Positions 18,621 through 26,614 of a DNA stretch of 64,000 bases are shown piece after piece. A program made the position numbers and the translations under genes. Each line of letters opens with the position of its first letter. The first letter of the stretch is position 1. The notes beneath the pieces are model-generated. The model made no database searches. It was not told where the DNA came from and saw only the letters and a list, made by a program, of their open reading frames with translations. Source of the DNA: Pseudomonas fluorescens. GTDB lineage: Bacteria > Pseudomonadota > Gammaproteobacteria > Pseudomonadales > Pseudomonadaceae. The stretch covers positions 4,154,001 through 4,218,000 of the forward strand of contig NZ_CP038438.1 in the NCBI RefSeq assembly GCF_004683905.1. Direction: 5' to 3'.

Positions 18621-18714
18621 GTCGGCAGGCTGGATCGCCAACGGGGGCTGGGGTGTGGCGGTGTGTCGCAGTTCTCGATTCGCACCTTTAAGGAGCATTA
18701 GTTCTCTTTCTCAA

Positions 18715-18743
18715 TTGACAATCATTATCATTCAACATAATTT
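18715..18743 (+). promoter_or_regulatory. pvdS sigma-70 promoter overlapped by a Fur box
   Basis: TTGACA (18715-18720) and TAATTT (18738-18743) are separated by exactly 17 bases, a near-consensus housekeeping promoter. The spacer contains CAATCATTATCATT, a good match to the Fur-box core, so Fe-Fur would block RNA polymerase directly. The pvdS start lies about 70 bases downstream. Confidence 0.82.
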
Positions 18744-18812
18744 GTCGCTCGATGTGTAGGACGGCCCCGTCCCCCGGCGTCCCACTAACCTATTGGCAGC
18801 AAGGTGATTTCC

Positions 18813-19367
18813 ATGACGGAACAAGTATCCACAAGCAGGTGCGATTCACCGCTACTTCAGGCCTTCGTCGACAATCGACTGATTCTGGTGAAGATCGCAG
18901 CGCGCATTACCGGCTGCCGTTCGCGCGCCGAAGACGTGGTGCAGGATGCGTTCTTCCGCTTGCAGTCGGCCCCGCCGATCACGTCGTCGATCAAGGCGCA
19001 ATTGAGTTATCTGTTCCAGATCGTGCGCAACCTCGCCATCGATCACTACCGCAAACAGGCGCTGGAACAGAAGTACTCAGGCCCGGAAGAGGAAGGGTTG
19101 AATGTGGTCATTCAGGGCGCTTCGCCGGAAACCTCGCATATCAACTTCTCGACGCTGGAACACATCGCCGACGCGCTGACCGAACTGCCCAGCCGCACCC
19201 GCTACGCCTTCGAGATGTACCGTCTGCACGGCGTGCCGCAAAAGGACATCGCCAAGGAACTCGGCGTCTCGCCAACCCTGGTCAATTTCATGATTCGCGA
19301 TGCGCTGGTGCACTGCCGCAAGGTGTCGGGCAGTCGTGGGGGTGCGGCTTCGATGGGTCGTCGCTAA
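18813..19367 (+). CDS. pvdS: Extracytoplasmic-function sigma factor PvdS
   Basis: This 184-residue sigma factor directs RNA polymerase to pyoverdine genes under iron starvation. Region 2 (about 10-85) includes SRAEDVVQDAFFRLQSAP and LSYLFQIVRNLAIDHYRK; region 4 (about 115-170) includes the helix-turn-helix GVPQKDIAKELGVSPTLV. The sequence is very close to known PvdS/PbrA/PfrI proteins. Start 18813 (MTEQ) is preferred because AAGGTGA lies five bases upstream; a GTG three codons earlier overlaps that ribosome site. Fur repression is indicated by the box in its promoter, and the FpvR anti-sigma factor is expected elsewhere in the genome. It is divergent from its likely target pvdL. Confidence 0.97.
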   Translation: MTEQVSTSRCDSPLLQAFVDNRLILVKIAARITGCRSRAEDVVQDAFFRLQSAPPITSSIKAQLSYLFQIVRNLAIDHYRKQALEQKYSGPEEEGLNVVIQGASPETSHINFSTLEHIADALTELPSRTRYAFEMYRLHGVPQKDIAKELGVSPTLVNFMIRDALVHCRKVSGSRGGAASMGRR

Positions 19368-19390
19368 GCCCTGAATTCGGCGTCAAGCCA

Positions 19391-19461
19391 TTCGCGAGCA
19401 AGCCCGCACCCACATTTGACCGGCGTACACAGGTCGATGTGGGAGCGGGCTTGCTCGCGAA
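19391..19461. repeat. REPIN
   Basis: An inverted REP pair (TTCGCGAGCAAGCCCGC and its complement) between the convergent ends of pvdS and the siderophore acyltransferase gene. The left arm carries an A for T change (GCACCCAC) relative to the other copies. Confidence 0.92.
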
Positions 19462-19501
19462 GGCAGACTTGAAACCGCAATAGATCCCAGGCCTTGTCAC
19501 T

Positions 19502-20515
19502 TCAGGCCAGCTTGCACCGATCAAAAAACCGCTCACGCCCCAGAATCATCAACGCCGCGCGCTTGTGCGGAAAGTCGAATTCCTTCTCGCAGTGGAAGCA
19601 CTGATTCTGCATGTGGCCGATCATCTTCGCGTTGTCGGCACGCGGTTCGGCGACCACGCGCTGGGTACGCGGATCATCCAGAAACAGATAGTGCACCAGC
19701 GCCGACAACCAGCTCGCGACCTTGTGCGGGCCACGGTGATTCTCTTCCCCCACCAGCATGTGAATGCCACGGTCGTAATTGTCGACATCATAGAACGGCG
19801 CGATACGGTCTTCCTTGGCCCAGTAGGCTTCGAAATAGGCAAACGGCTGATCGTCGAAACAGCCGATCAACGTCAGCGTGTGCGGATCGGCGTCGAGCTT
19901 GCTCAGGTATTCGCGATGCTGCTCAAGACTGCCCTCCTCCTGCCAGAAGCTGGCGACTCGCGGACTGTTCTGCCAGCGATTGAACCGCGCCAGATCCTGC
20001 TCGATCTCCAGCGTGCGCAGGGAAATCCACGCCCCGAGGCGTGCATCGAAACGTCGATAGACTTCACCGCGCGGCTTGACCGGGCGCTGCGGATGGCGCT
20101 TGCCCTGGCTGATCACCATTTGTTGCGGGTAGCTGCCGCTCAGCGATGTACCGAGCCATGGCTGCGGCAATTGCCAGAACAGGGTGCGCTCGCAACGGTA
20201 TTCGCCGGCCACTTCGGTGTTGACCAGCAAGCCGCTGAGCAAGGCTTCGGTGGGTGGCTGATCCAGCTGCCAGAGCAATTGCTGGCGCTCCGGCTCACGG
20301 GCGAACAACCAGTAACAGGCAGCCCACAACGCCAGGCCGGGCGGCAGGGCAAAACGCTCATCGAGCTGAATCGGGCCGGTGCCGTCACGATTCAGACGCA
20401 AGCGAACCAGCGGTTGCCCGTCCAGGCTCAGGCTCAGACGGCTTTCAGTAGCATCGGCTACCAGTTCACTGCCCGAAGGCAAGGCCAGGGCAGTCAGGTC
20501 ATTCAGATTGGACAT
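19502..20515 (-). CDS. Siderophore-type GNAT N-acyltransferase (IucB/PvdYII-like)
   Basis: The 337-residue protein has a poorly conserved N-terminal half and a C-terminal GNAT domain (about 150-330) of the IucB/RhbD/AlcB class. That domain contains the stretch DRGIHMLVGEENHRGPHKV, a typical acetyl-CoA-binding region, and a terminal CHCEKEFDFPHKRAALM. Such enzymes acetylate N-hydroxylated ornithine or lysine for hydroxamate siderophores. A perfect PvdS box sits 40-65 bases upstream, so it very likely belongs to the pyoverdine regulon, like the hydroxyornithine acetylase PvdYII of some strains. The symbol is left blank because substrate and orthology were not tested. It converges with pvdS. Confidence 0.82.
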   Translation of the reverse strand: MSNLNDLTALALPSGSELVADATESRLSLSLDGQPLVRLRLNRDGTGPIQLDERFALPPGLALWAACYWLFAREPERQQLLWQLDQPPTEALLSGLLVNTEVAGEYRCERTLFWQLPQPWLGTSLSGSYPQQMVISQGKRHPQRPVKPRGEVYRRFDARLGAWISLRTLEIEQDLARFNRWQNSPRVASFWQEEGSLEQHREYLSKLDADPHTLTLIGCFDDQPFAYFEAYWAKEDRIAPFYDVDNYDRGIHMLVGEENHRGPHKVASWLSALVHYLFLDDPRTQRVVAEPRADNAKMIGHMQNQCFHCEKEFDFPHKRAALMILGRERFFDRCKLA

Positions 20516-20555
20516 GGGTCGGGCTCACGATAATCGTCGACAGTTCAACGATGGG

Positions 20556-20579
20556 ACGTGAGCCGCACGGGAAAATTTA
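20556..20579 (-). promoter_or_regulatory. Perfect PvdS promoter box of the acyltransferase gene
   Basis: On the minus strand TAAAT is followed by exactly 16 bases and CGT, a full match to the iron-starvation consensus, with a C before TAAAT as is common. The predicted transcript start is about 30 bases before the acyltransferase ATG at 20515. Confidence 0.85.
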
Positions 20580-20594
20580 GCCGGCGGGGTCAAA

Positions 20595-21392
20595 TCAGTG
20601 TTGCGGTACCGGTACCAGAGCGATCTTGTATGGCTCGAAAATCTTCAGCATCTGCCCGTTGTCCCGCAGCTCCTGCAACAATTTGCCAAACGCCTCGCCG
20701 GTGATCGGCGCGGCCGGGCGCAGAATGGAGTAATGGTGATAAACCTGATCGATGCGCTGCGACACCAGCAACTTGTCGGCCACCTTTTCGTTGCGTTTCA
20801 GGTAGTCGAACAGGTAAGAGCGCGTGACCAAGGCGATGTCGGCGCGCCCGCGCAGCACCATCAACAGGTTGCTGTCATGGGAATAGGTCAACGTGGCCTT
20901 GAACGTATCCGCGAGAAATTTGGGGTCGGCGTTGAAATTGGCGAACTCGTAGTGATAACCGCTGTACAGCGCCAGCCGCTTGCCCTTGAGGTCCGAGAAG
21001 TAATCCTGCTGCCGACCCTCTTCGCGTTGCGCGACGAAAATCTCGGCATCTTCCAGACCCATATCGACCGTGGTGTGTGGAATGTCCTTCCAGCCCCACT
21101 CCGGGTTTTCGAAAATCGCCATGTCGGTGCGCCCTTCCTTCAAGTCACCGAAACGCCGGGGAATCGAGGTCGGTACCAGGACAAACTGATACTCCTTCTG
21201 CAACGCATTCAGCGCTTCGACCAATTCCGGCAGCAGACCGGTGTCGGCACCGTTTTCCGGGCGGATGGTGTAAGGCGGAAAGTGCGCGGCGCCCACTCGA
21301 ACCAGTTGCGCCGCCTGCGCAGGCAGCCCTGAAAATGCCGTCAGCGCGACGAGTACCAGCCCCGTGGCCGTCCGAATTGGCGAAGACTTCAA
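20595..21392 (-). CDS. Periplasmic solute-binding protein, family 3-like
   Basis: The 265-residue protein has a signal peptide (cleavage after LPAQA) and the bilobed family-3 fold: VGAAHFPPYTIRP at the mature N-terminus, TDMAIFENP in the hinge region and a GKRLALYSGYHYEF segment. No permease or ATPase genes are adjacent, so it may be an orphan sensor or scavenging protein and not part of a complete ABC transporter. The ligand (amino acid or other) cannot be inferred. It lies downstream of atuR on the same strand, 92 bases away. Confidence 0.8.
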   Translation of the reverse strand: MKSSPIRTATGLVLVALTAFSGLPAQAAQLVRVGAAHFPPYTIRPENGADTGLLPELVEALNALQKEYQFVLVPTSIPRRFGDLKEGRTDMAIFENPEWGWKDIPHTTVDMGLEDAEIFVAQREEGRQQDYFSDLKGKRLALYSGYHYEFANFNADPKFLADTFKATLTYSHDSNLLMVLRGRADIALVTRSYLFDYLKRNEKVADKLLVSQRIDQVYHHYSILRPAAPITGEAFGKLLQELRDNGQMLKIFEPYKIALVPVPQH

Positions 21393-21484
21393 AACACCCC
21401 ACTCCCCGAAAAAATACCGATCAATGCATTCAAGCTAGGCGGTTTCGCCCAGTTAGCCAGTTTCCTGACCTGTTGAAACGTGGG

Positions 21485-22108
21485 TTAACGCTCTTCGAGC
21501 ACCAGAATCAGCGCTTCATCGGCCAACTGATCGAGGCTCAGGCTGCCGCCGGCACGAAACCAGGTGGTGGTCCAGGACAGCGCGCCAGTGAGAAAACGTC
21601 GGGTAATGAATACATCGCCACGGATAAACCCCGCCTCCTTGGCTTCGCCCAGCACCTGCAACCAGAGGTCTTCATAGACATCGCGCAGGGCCAGCACCCG
21701 GGCCTGACCTTCTTCGGACAGCGAACGCCATTCATAGACCAGCACCGCCATGGCTTCGCCGCTGCCGCCCATGATCGACTGCAACTCGCAGCGAATCAGC
21801 GCCAGCACCCGCTCGCGCACGTTACTGGCTTCGGCCAACGCGGCGCGCATCAGCGCGGTGTTGTAGCGGATGGTTTCTTCCATCACCGCCCGGAGGATTT
21901 CATCCTTGCTCTTGAAGTGATGAAAAATGCTCCCGGACTGGATCCCCACCGCCCCCGCCAGGTCACGCACCGTGGTGCGCTCGTAGCCTTTGTTGCGGAA
22001 CAGGTGAGCGGCCACTTGCAGCAGTTTGCCGCGGGCGCTGTCGGGGTCAGTCAACTGGCCCTGGTCGACCAGTTCGCGCATGACCCTCAGGGCTTTTTGC
22101 TCGTCCAC
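21485..22108 (-). CDS. atuR: TetR-family repressor AtuR
   Basis: The 207-residue regulator has an N-terminal TetR helix-turn-helix (about 25-75: AAHLFRNKGYERTTVRDLAGAVGIQSGSIFHHFKSK, quoted in part as GYERTTVRDLAGAVGI and SIFHHFKSK) and a variable all-helical ligand domain. It is divergent from atuA, as in P. aeruginosa, where AtuR represses the acyclic-terpene operon and binds two inverted repeats in the atuR-atuA gap. Two matching palindromes are present here at 22186 and 22229. The inducer is probably a pathway acyl-CoA or terpenoid; this is not determinable from sequence. Confidence 0.88.
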   Translation of the reverse strand: MDEQKALRVMRELVDQGQLTDPDSARGKLLQVAAHLFRNKGYERTTVRDLAGAVGIQSGSIFHHFKSKDEILRAVMEETIRYNTALMRAALAEASNVRERVLALIRCELQSIMGGSGEAMAVLVYEWRSLSEEGQARVLALRDVYEDLWLQVLGEAKEAGFIRGDVFITRRFLTGALSWTTTWFRAGGSLSLDQLADEALILVLEER

Positions 22109-22185
22109 CCGTTCTCTCCTACAGTCGATCAGTCTGTTGCCCCCTGAACACGCAGGGTTGCGCGCAATTTAAGCCGCGGGCCGCA

Positions 22186-22203
22186 ACCAAGCAAGCGCTT
22201 GGG
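22186..22203. promoter_or_regulatory. AtuR operator 1
   Basis: ACCAAGC and GCTTGGG flank a four-base AAGC spacer. This is the reverse complement of operator 2 except at one terminal base. Centre-to-centre distance to operator 2 is 43 bp, about four helical turns. Confidence 0.78.
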
Positions 22204-22228
22204 CAGAAGATATTTCAGTGGTTTACAA

Positions 22229-22246
22229 ACCAAGCGCTTGCTTGGT
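22229..22246. promoter_or_regulatory. AtuR operator 2
   Basis: A perfect inverted repeat, ACCAAGC and GCTTGGT, with a GCTT spacer, ending 45 bases before the atuA start. It would cover the atuA promoter or its early transcribed region. Confidence 0.8.
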
Positions 22247-22291
22247 AGCCTCCAGACACTTCTGTCGCAGGTTCCTGAGTCGGAGATAAAA

Positions 22292-24082
22292 ATGCCCACC
22301 ACCGTTCGGATCGGATGCGCCAGCGCATTCTGGGGTGACACCAGTACCGCCGCCGCACAACTTGTGGCCGGCGGGCAGCTGGATTATCTGGTGTTCGATT
22401 ACTTGGCCGAAATCACCCTGTCGATCATGGCCGGCGCGCGCATGAAGGACCCGCAGGCAGGGTTCGCCGGGGACTTCGTTGAGGTGCTCGCGCCGCTGCT
22501 GCCGCAACTGGCTGAACAGAAAATTCGCGTGATCAGCAACGCCGGCGGGATCAATCCGAAAGCCTGTGCCGCCGCCCTGCAGGCTGCCTGCGACAAGGCC
22601 GGGGTCAGTCTGAAAATCGCCGTGCTGCTCGGCGATGACCTGCAACCGCAATTCAAGCAACTTGCCGCCCAAGGCATCCACGAAATGTTCAACGGCACGC
22701 CGCTGCCGCCGATGTGCGTATCGACCAACGCCTACCTCGGCGCACCGGGCATCGTCGAAGCCCTGCGCCTGGGCGCCGACATCGTCATCACCGGGCGTGT
22801 GGTCGACAGCGCGGTGGTCAGTGCGGCGCTGGTGCATGAGTTCGGCTGGGCGTGGCACGACTACGACAAACTGGCCCAGGCCGCGCTCGCCGGGCACATC
22901 ATCGAATGCGGCGCGCAATGCACCGGGGGCAATTTCACCGACTGGCGCGACGTGCCGGACTACGAACACATCGGTTTTCCCATCGTTGAAGTCAGTGCCG
23001 ACGGCCAGTTCATCGTGAGCAAACCCGAAGGCTCCGGCGGATTGGTGACGCCGCTGACCGTTGGCGAGCAGATGCTCTATGAAATCGGTGATCCGCAGGC
23101 CTATCTGTTGCCGGATGTAGTCTGCGATTTCACTCAAGTGAAACTGCAGCAACAGGGCAAAAACGCCGTGCACGTCCACGGAGCCAAAGGCCTGCCGCCC
23201 AGCGATAAATACAAGGTCAGCGCGACCTGGCCGGACGGATTCCGCTGCACAGCCAGTTGCCTGATCGCCGGCATCGATGCGGTGGACAAGGCGCGCCGCG
23301 TCAGTCAGGCAATCATCGACAAGACTGCAGAAATGTTCAGCCAGCGCGGCTGGCCACCCTACAGCGAAGTCAACATTGAACTGCTCGGCAGCGAAGCCAC
23401 ATACGGCCCTCACGGCCAGCGTCGTGACAGCCGCGAGGTGGTGATCAAACTTGCGGTGCGCCATCCACTGAAACCGGCGCTGATCCTGTTCTCCCGGGAA
23501 ATCGCCCAGGCTGCCACCGGCATGGCACCGGGACTGACCGGCATCGTCGGCGGACGGCCGACGGTGTATCCGCTGATCCGTCTGTTCTCGTTCCTGATCG
23601 ATAAAACCGCCTGCAGCCTGCACATCGACATGGCCGGTGAACAGCATCCCTGCGCCCTCCCCGCGCAAATGCCGCTCGACAGCCATGACCTGCCAACCCC
23701 CGACCAGCCACCCAAACCCCAAGGCCGCGCCGACGCCAGTGTGCCGTTGGTGAAACTGGCGGTGGCGCGCTCCGGTGACAAGGGCAACCACAGCAACATC
23801 GGTGTCCTGCCGCGTCGACCGGAATACCTGCCATGGATCGCCGAAGCGCTGACGCCAGCGGTGATCGTCGACTGGATGCGCCATGTGCTCGACCCGATTC
23901 ACGGCCGGGTCGAACGCTGGTACCTGCCCGGCACCCACAGCCTGAATTTTCTGCTGGAGAACGCGCTTGGCGGCGGTGGCGTGGCGAGTCTGCGCATCGA
24001 TCCCCAGGGCAAGGCCTTCGCTCAGCAACTGCTGGAAATCCAGATCCCGGTGCCGCAGAGCATCGCCGAACAACTCGACTAG
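22292..24082 (+). CDS. atuA: Acyclic terpene utilization protein AtuA
   Basis: The 596-residue protein belongs to the DUF1446/AtuA family, with an N-terminal domain (about 1-450, rich in GA/GR turns such as GADIVITGRVVDSAVV) and a C-terminal domain (about 490-590, with ARSGDKGNHSNIG). It is needed for growth on citronellol and geraniol in P. aeruginosa, but its exact reaction remains unsettled. Start 22292 (MPTTVRIGC) is chosen for the GGAG ribosome site ten bases upstream; longer in-frame starts would run through the AtuR operators. It is the first gene of the atu operon. Confidence 0.92.
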   Translation: MPTTVRIGCASAFWGDTSTAAAQLVAGGQLDYLVFDYLAEITLSIMAGARMKDPQAGFAGDFVEVLAPLLPQLAEQKIRVISNAGGINPKACAAALQAACDKAGVSLKIAVLLGDDLQPQFKQLAAQGIHEMFNGTPLPPMCVSTNAYLGAPGIVEALRLGADIVITGRVVDSAVVSAALVHEFGWAWHDYDKLAQAALAGHIIECGAQCTGGNFTDWRDVPDYEHIGFPIVEVSADGQFIVSKPEGSGGLVTPLTVGEQMLYEIGDPQAYLLPDVVCDFTQVKLQQQGKNAVHVHGAKGLPPSDKYKVSATWPDGFRCTASCLIAGIDAVDKARRVSQAIIDKTAEMFSQRGWPPYSEVNIELLGSEATYGPHGQRRDSREVVIKLAVRHPLKPALILFSREIAQAATGMAPGLTGIVGGRPTVYPLIRLFSFLIDKTACSLHIDMAGEQHPCALPAQMPLDSHDLPTPDQPPKPQGRADASVPLVKLAVARSGDKGNHSNIGVLPRRPEYLPWIAEALTPAVIVDWMRHVLDPIHGRVERWYLPGTHSLNFLLENALGGGGVASLRIDPQGKAFAQQLLEIQIPVPQSIAEQLD

Positions 24083-24094
24083 AGGTTGGGCTTC

Positions 24095-24964
24095 ATGGCT
24101 TACGCATCGATTTTCAAAGCCGATCTGTTCAGCGGCCAGACCATCATCGTCACCGGTGGCGGCAGTGGCATCGGCCGTTGCACCGCGCATGAACTGGCGG
24201 CGCTCGGCGCCACTGTGCTGCTGGTCGGGCGCAAACCGGAGAAGCTGCAAAAGGTCGCCGCCGAAATCAGCGAAGACGGCGGCCGCGCCCATTGGCAGGC
24301 CTGCGATATCCGTGACGAAGACGCGGTGAAACAACTGGTCGCCGGGCTGATCGCCGAACACGGGCCGATCCACGGTCTGGTCAACAATGCCGGCGGCCAG
24401 TACCCGTCGCCACTGGCCGCGATCAATCAGAAAGGCTTTGAAACCGTATTGCGCACCAACCTGGTCGGCGGCTTCCTGATGGCCCGGGAAGTGTTCAACC
24501 AGTCGATGAGCAAACACGGCGGCAACATCGTCAACATGCTTGCCGACATGTGGGGCGGCATGCCCGGCATGGGCCACTCGGGCGCGGCACGTTCGGGGAT
24601 GGACAACTTCACCAAAACCGCCGCGTTCGAGTGGGGGTACGCCGGGGTGCGGGTCAATGCGGTGGCGCCGGGCTGGATCGCGTCCAGCGGCATGGACACT
24701 TATGAAGGCGCTTTCAAAGCCGTGATCCCGACCCTGCGCGAACACGTGCCACTCAAACGCATCGGTACCGAATCGGAGGTCAGTGCGGCGATCGTTTTTC
24801 TGCTCAGCCCGGCGGCGGCGTTCATCAGCGGCAGCACCTTGAAAATCGATGGTGCGGCCAGTCTCGGCAGCCGCGCATGGCCGTTGCACAAGGCAAGCCA
24901 CAGCGAGTCGTTCAACGGTTTCCATCGGGCGTACCTGCCCGACGTGCTCAAGGACAAGGAGTAA
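24095..24964 (+). CDS. atuB: SDR-family protein AtuB with non-canonical active site
   Basis: The 289-residue short-chain dehydrogenase/reductase has an intact Rossmann dinucleotide motif (TGGGSGIGR near 18-26) and a NNAGG segment. The usual YxxxK catalytic pair is replaced: the aligned stretch reads HSGAARSGMDNFTK, with Ser in place of Tyr and Arg in place of Lys. The same HSGAARxG pattern occurs in peroxisomal trans-2-enoyl-CoA reductase relatives, so an enoyl-CoA or dienoyl-CoA reductase role is more likely than an alcohol dehydrogenase role. Start 24095 follows GAGG; only 12 bases separate it from atuA. Confidence 0.88.
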   Translation: MAYASIFKADLFSGQTIIVTGGGSGIGRCTAHELAALGATVLLVGRKPEKLQKVAAEISEDGGRAHWQACDIRDEDAVKQLVAGLIAEHGPIHGLVNNAGGQYPSPLAAINQKGFETVLRTNLVGGFLMAREVFNQSMSKHGGNIVNMLADMWGGMPGMGHSGAARSGMDNFTKTAAFEWGYAGVRVNAVAPGWIASSGMDTYEGAFKAVIPTLREHVPLKRIGTESEVSAAIVFLLSPAAAFISGSTLKIDGAASLGSRAWPLHKASHSESFNGFHRAYLPDVLKDKE

Positions 24965-24967
24965 GCC

Positions 24968-26584
24968 ATGCCGCAGATCCAGTCCCAACTCGATCCGCAC
25001 AGTGAAGCTTTCGCGCGCAACTGCGCGGCGATGCTCACGGCCATCGAGCAAGTCCAGCAACTGGAACAGAACCTGCTGAACAAGGCTGCCGAAGCCAAGG
25101 GCAAATTCGACAAGCGCGGGCAACTGCTGCCCCGCGAACGCCTGAACCTGCTGCTCGACCCCGGCGCGCCGTTCCTCGAACTGGCGAGCCTGGCCGGCTA
25201 CAAGCTGCACGACGACAAGGACGGCAGCGCTGCCGGTGGCGGCCTGATCGCCGGCATCGGTTACGTGTCCGGCATACGGGCGATGGTGGTGGCCAACAAC
25301 AGCGCGATCAAGGGCGGCACGATCTCCCCCACCGGCCTGAAAAAATCCCTGCGGCTGCAACAGATCGCCCTGGAAAACAAACTGCCGGTGATCACTCTGG
25401 CAGAGAGCGGCGGCGCCAACCTCAATTATGCGGCGGAGATATTCGTCGAAGGCGCACGCAGTTTTGCCAATCAGGCGCGGATGTCGGCCATGGGGTTGCC
25501 GCAAATTACCGTGGTGCACGGCTCGGCGACGGCCGGTGGCGCCTATCAACCGGGGCTGTCGGATTACGTGGTGGTGGTGCGCGGCAAGGCCAAGCTGTTT
25601 CTCGCCGGACCGCCACTGCTCAAGGCCGCGACTGGCGAGGTCGCCACCGATGAAGAGCTGGGCGGCGCCGAGATGCACGCGCAGGTCGCCGGCACCGCCG
25701 AGTATCTGGCCGAGAACGATGCCGATGGCGTGCGCCTGGTCCGCGAGATCTTGCGCATGCTGCCGTGGAACGAGCAACTGCCGTGGCTGCCCGAGCCGCA
25801 ATACAAGGCGCCGCTGTACCCGATCGACGAGCTGCTCGGGCTGATTCCCGACGACCCGAAGAAGCCCTACGACGTGCGCGAAATCGTTGCGCGGATTGCC
25901 GATGAATCGGAGTTTCTCGAATTCAAGGGCGAGTTCGATCAGCAAACCATCTGCGGCCAGTTGAAAATCCACGGCCGCGCCTGCGGCTTGATCGGCAACA
26001 ACGGCCCGATCACCCCCGCCGGCGCGAGCAAGGCCGCGCAGTTCATTCAGCTGTGCGACCAGAGCCAGACGCCGCTGCTGTTTTTCCACAACACCACCGG
26101 TTTCATGGTCGGCACCGAGTCCGAGCAGCAAGGCGTGATCAAACACGGCTCGAAACTGATTCAAGCGGTGGCCAATGCGCGAGTGCCTAAACTGACGATT
26201 GTCGTCGGTGGCTCCTACGGTGCCGGCAACTATGCGATGTGCGGACGCGGTCTCGATCCACGTTTCATCTTCGCCTGGCCCAACAGCCGCACCGCGGTAA
26301 TGGGCGGCGCGCAGGCCGGCAAGGTGTTGCGCATCGTCACCGAGGCCAAACAGCTCAAGGAAGGCCTGGTGCCGGATCCGAAAATGCTCGACATGCTCGA
26401 ACAGGTCACCGCGCAGAAACTCGACAGCCAGTCCACCGCGCTCTACGGCAGCGCCAACCTGTGGGATGACGGCCTGATCGATCCGCGCGATACGCGCACC
26501 CTGCTCGGTTACCTGCTGGATATCTGCCACGAAGCCGACATCCGCACGTTGCAACCCAACAGCTTCGGCGTCAGCCGCTTCTGA
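24968..26584 (+). CDS. atuC: Geranyl-CoA carboxylase beta subunit (carboxyltransferase)
   Basis: The 538-residue carboxyltransferase subunit transfers CO2 from biotin to cis-geranyl-CoA (or a close analogue). It has the two crotonase-like halves of acyl-CoA carboxylase beta chains, with AESGGANL and a glycine-rich AGGAYQPGLSDY in the N-half and GNNGPITP and GGSYGAGNYAMCGRGLDPRF (oxyanion/acyl-CoA region) in the C-half. Its partner alpha subunit is atuF downstream. A strong AAGGAG site precedes the ATG, and only three bases separate it from atuB. Confidence 0.92.
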   Translation: MPQIQSQLDPHSEAFARNCAAMLTAIEQVQQLEQNLLNKAAEAKGKFDKRGQLLPRERLNLLLDPGAPFLELASLAGYKLHDDKDGSAAGGGLIAGIGYVSGIRAMVVANNSAIKGGTISPTGLKKSLRLQQIALENKLPVITLAESGGANLNYAAEIFVEGARSFANQARMSAMGLPQITVVHGSATAGGAYQPGLSDYVVVVRGKAKLFLAGPPLLKAATGEVATDEELGGAEMHAQVAGTAEYLAENDADGVRLVREILRMLPWNEQLPWLPEPQYKAPLYPIDELLGLIPDDPKKPYDVREIVARIADESEFLEFKGEFDQQTICGQLKIHGRACGLIGNNGPITPAGASKAAQFIQLCDQSQTPLLFFHNTTGFMVGTESEQQGVIKHGSKLIQAVANARVPKLTIVVGGSYGAGNYAMCGRGLDPRFIFAWPNSRTAVMGGAQAGKVLRIVTEAKQLKEGLVPDPKMLDMLEQVTAQKLDSQSTALYGSANLWDDGLIDPRDTRTLLGYLLDICHEADIRTLQPNSFGVSRF

Positions 26585-26614
26585 CTGCCACGGATCCCAA
26601 GGAGAACAATAAAA

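Larger units (their letters stand above)
18444..18812. other. pvdL-pvdS divergent intergenic region
   Basis: This 369-base regulatory region holds the PvdS-type box for pvdL (18597-18620) and the Fur-overlapped sigma-70 promoter for pvdS (18715-18743). The pvdL leader would be about 140 bases. No additional coding sequence was found. Confidence 0.85.
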
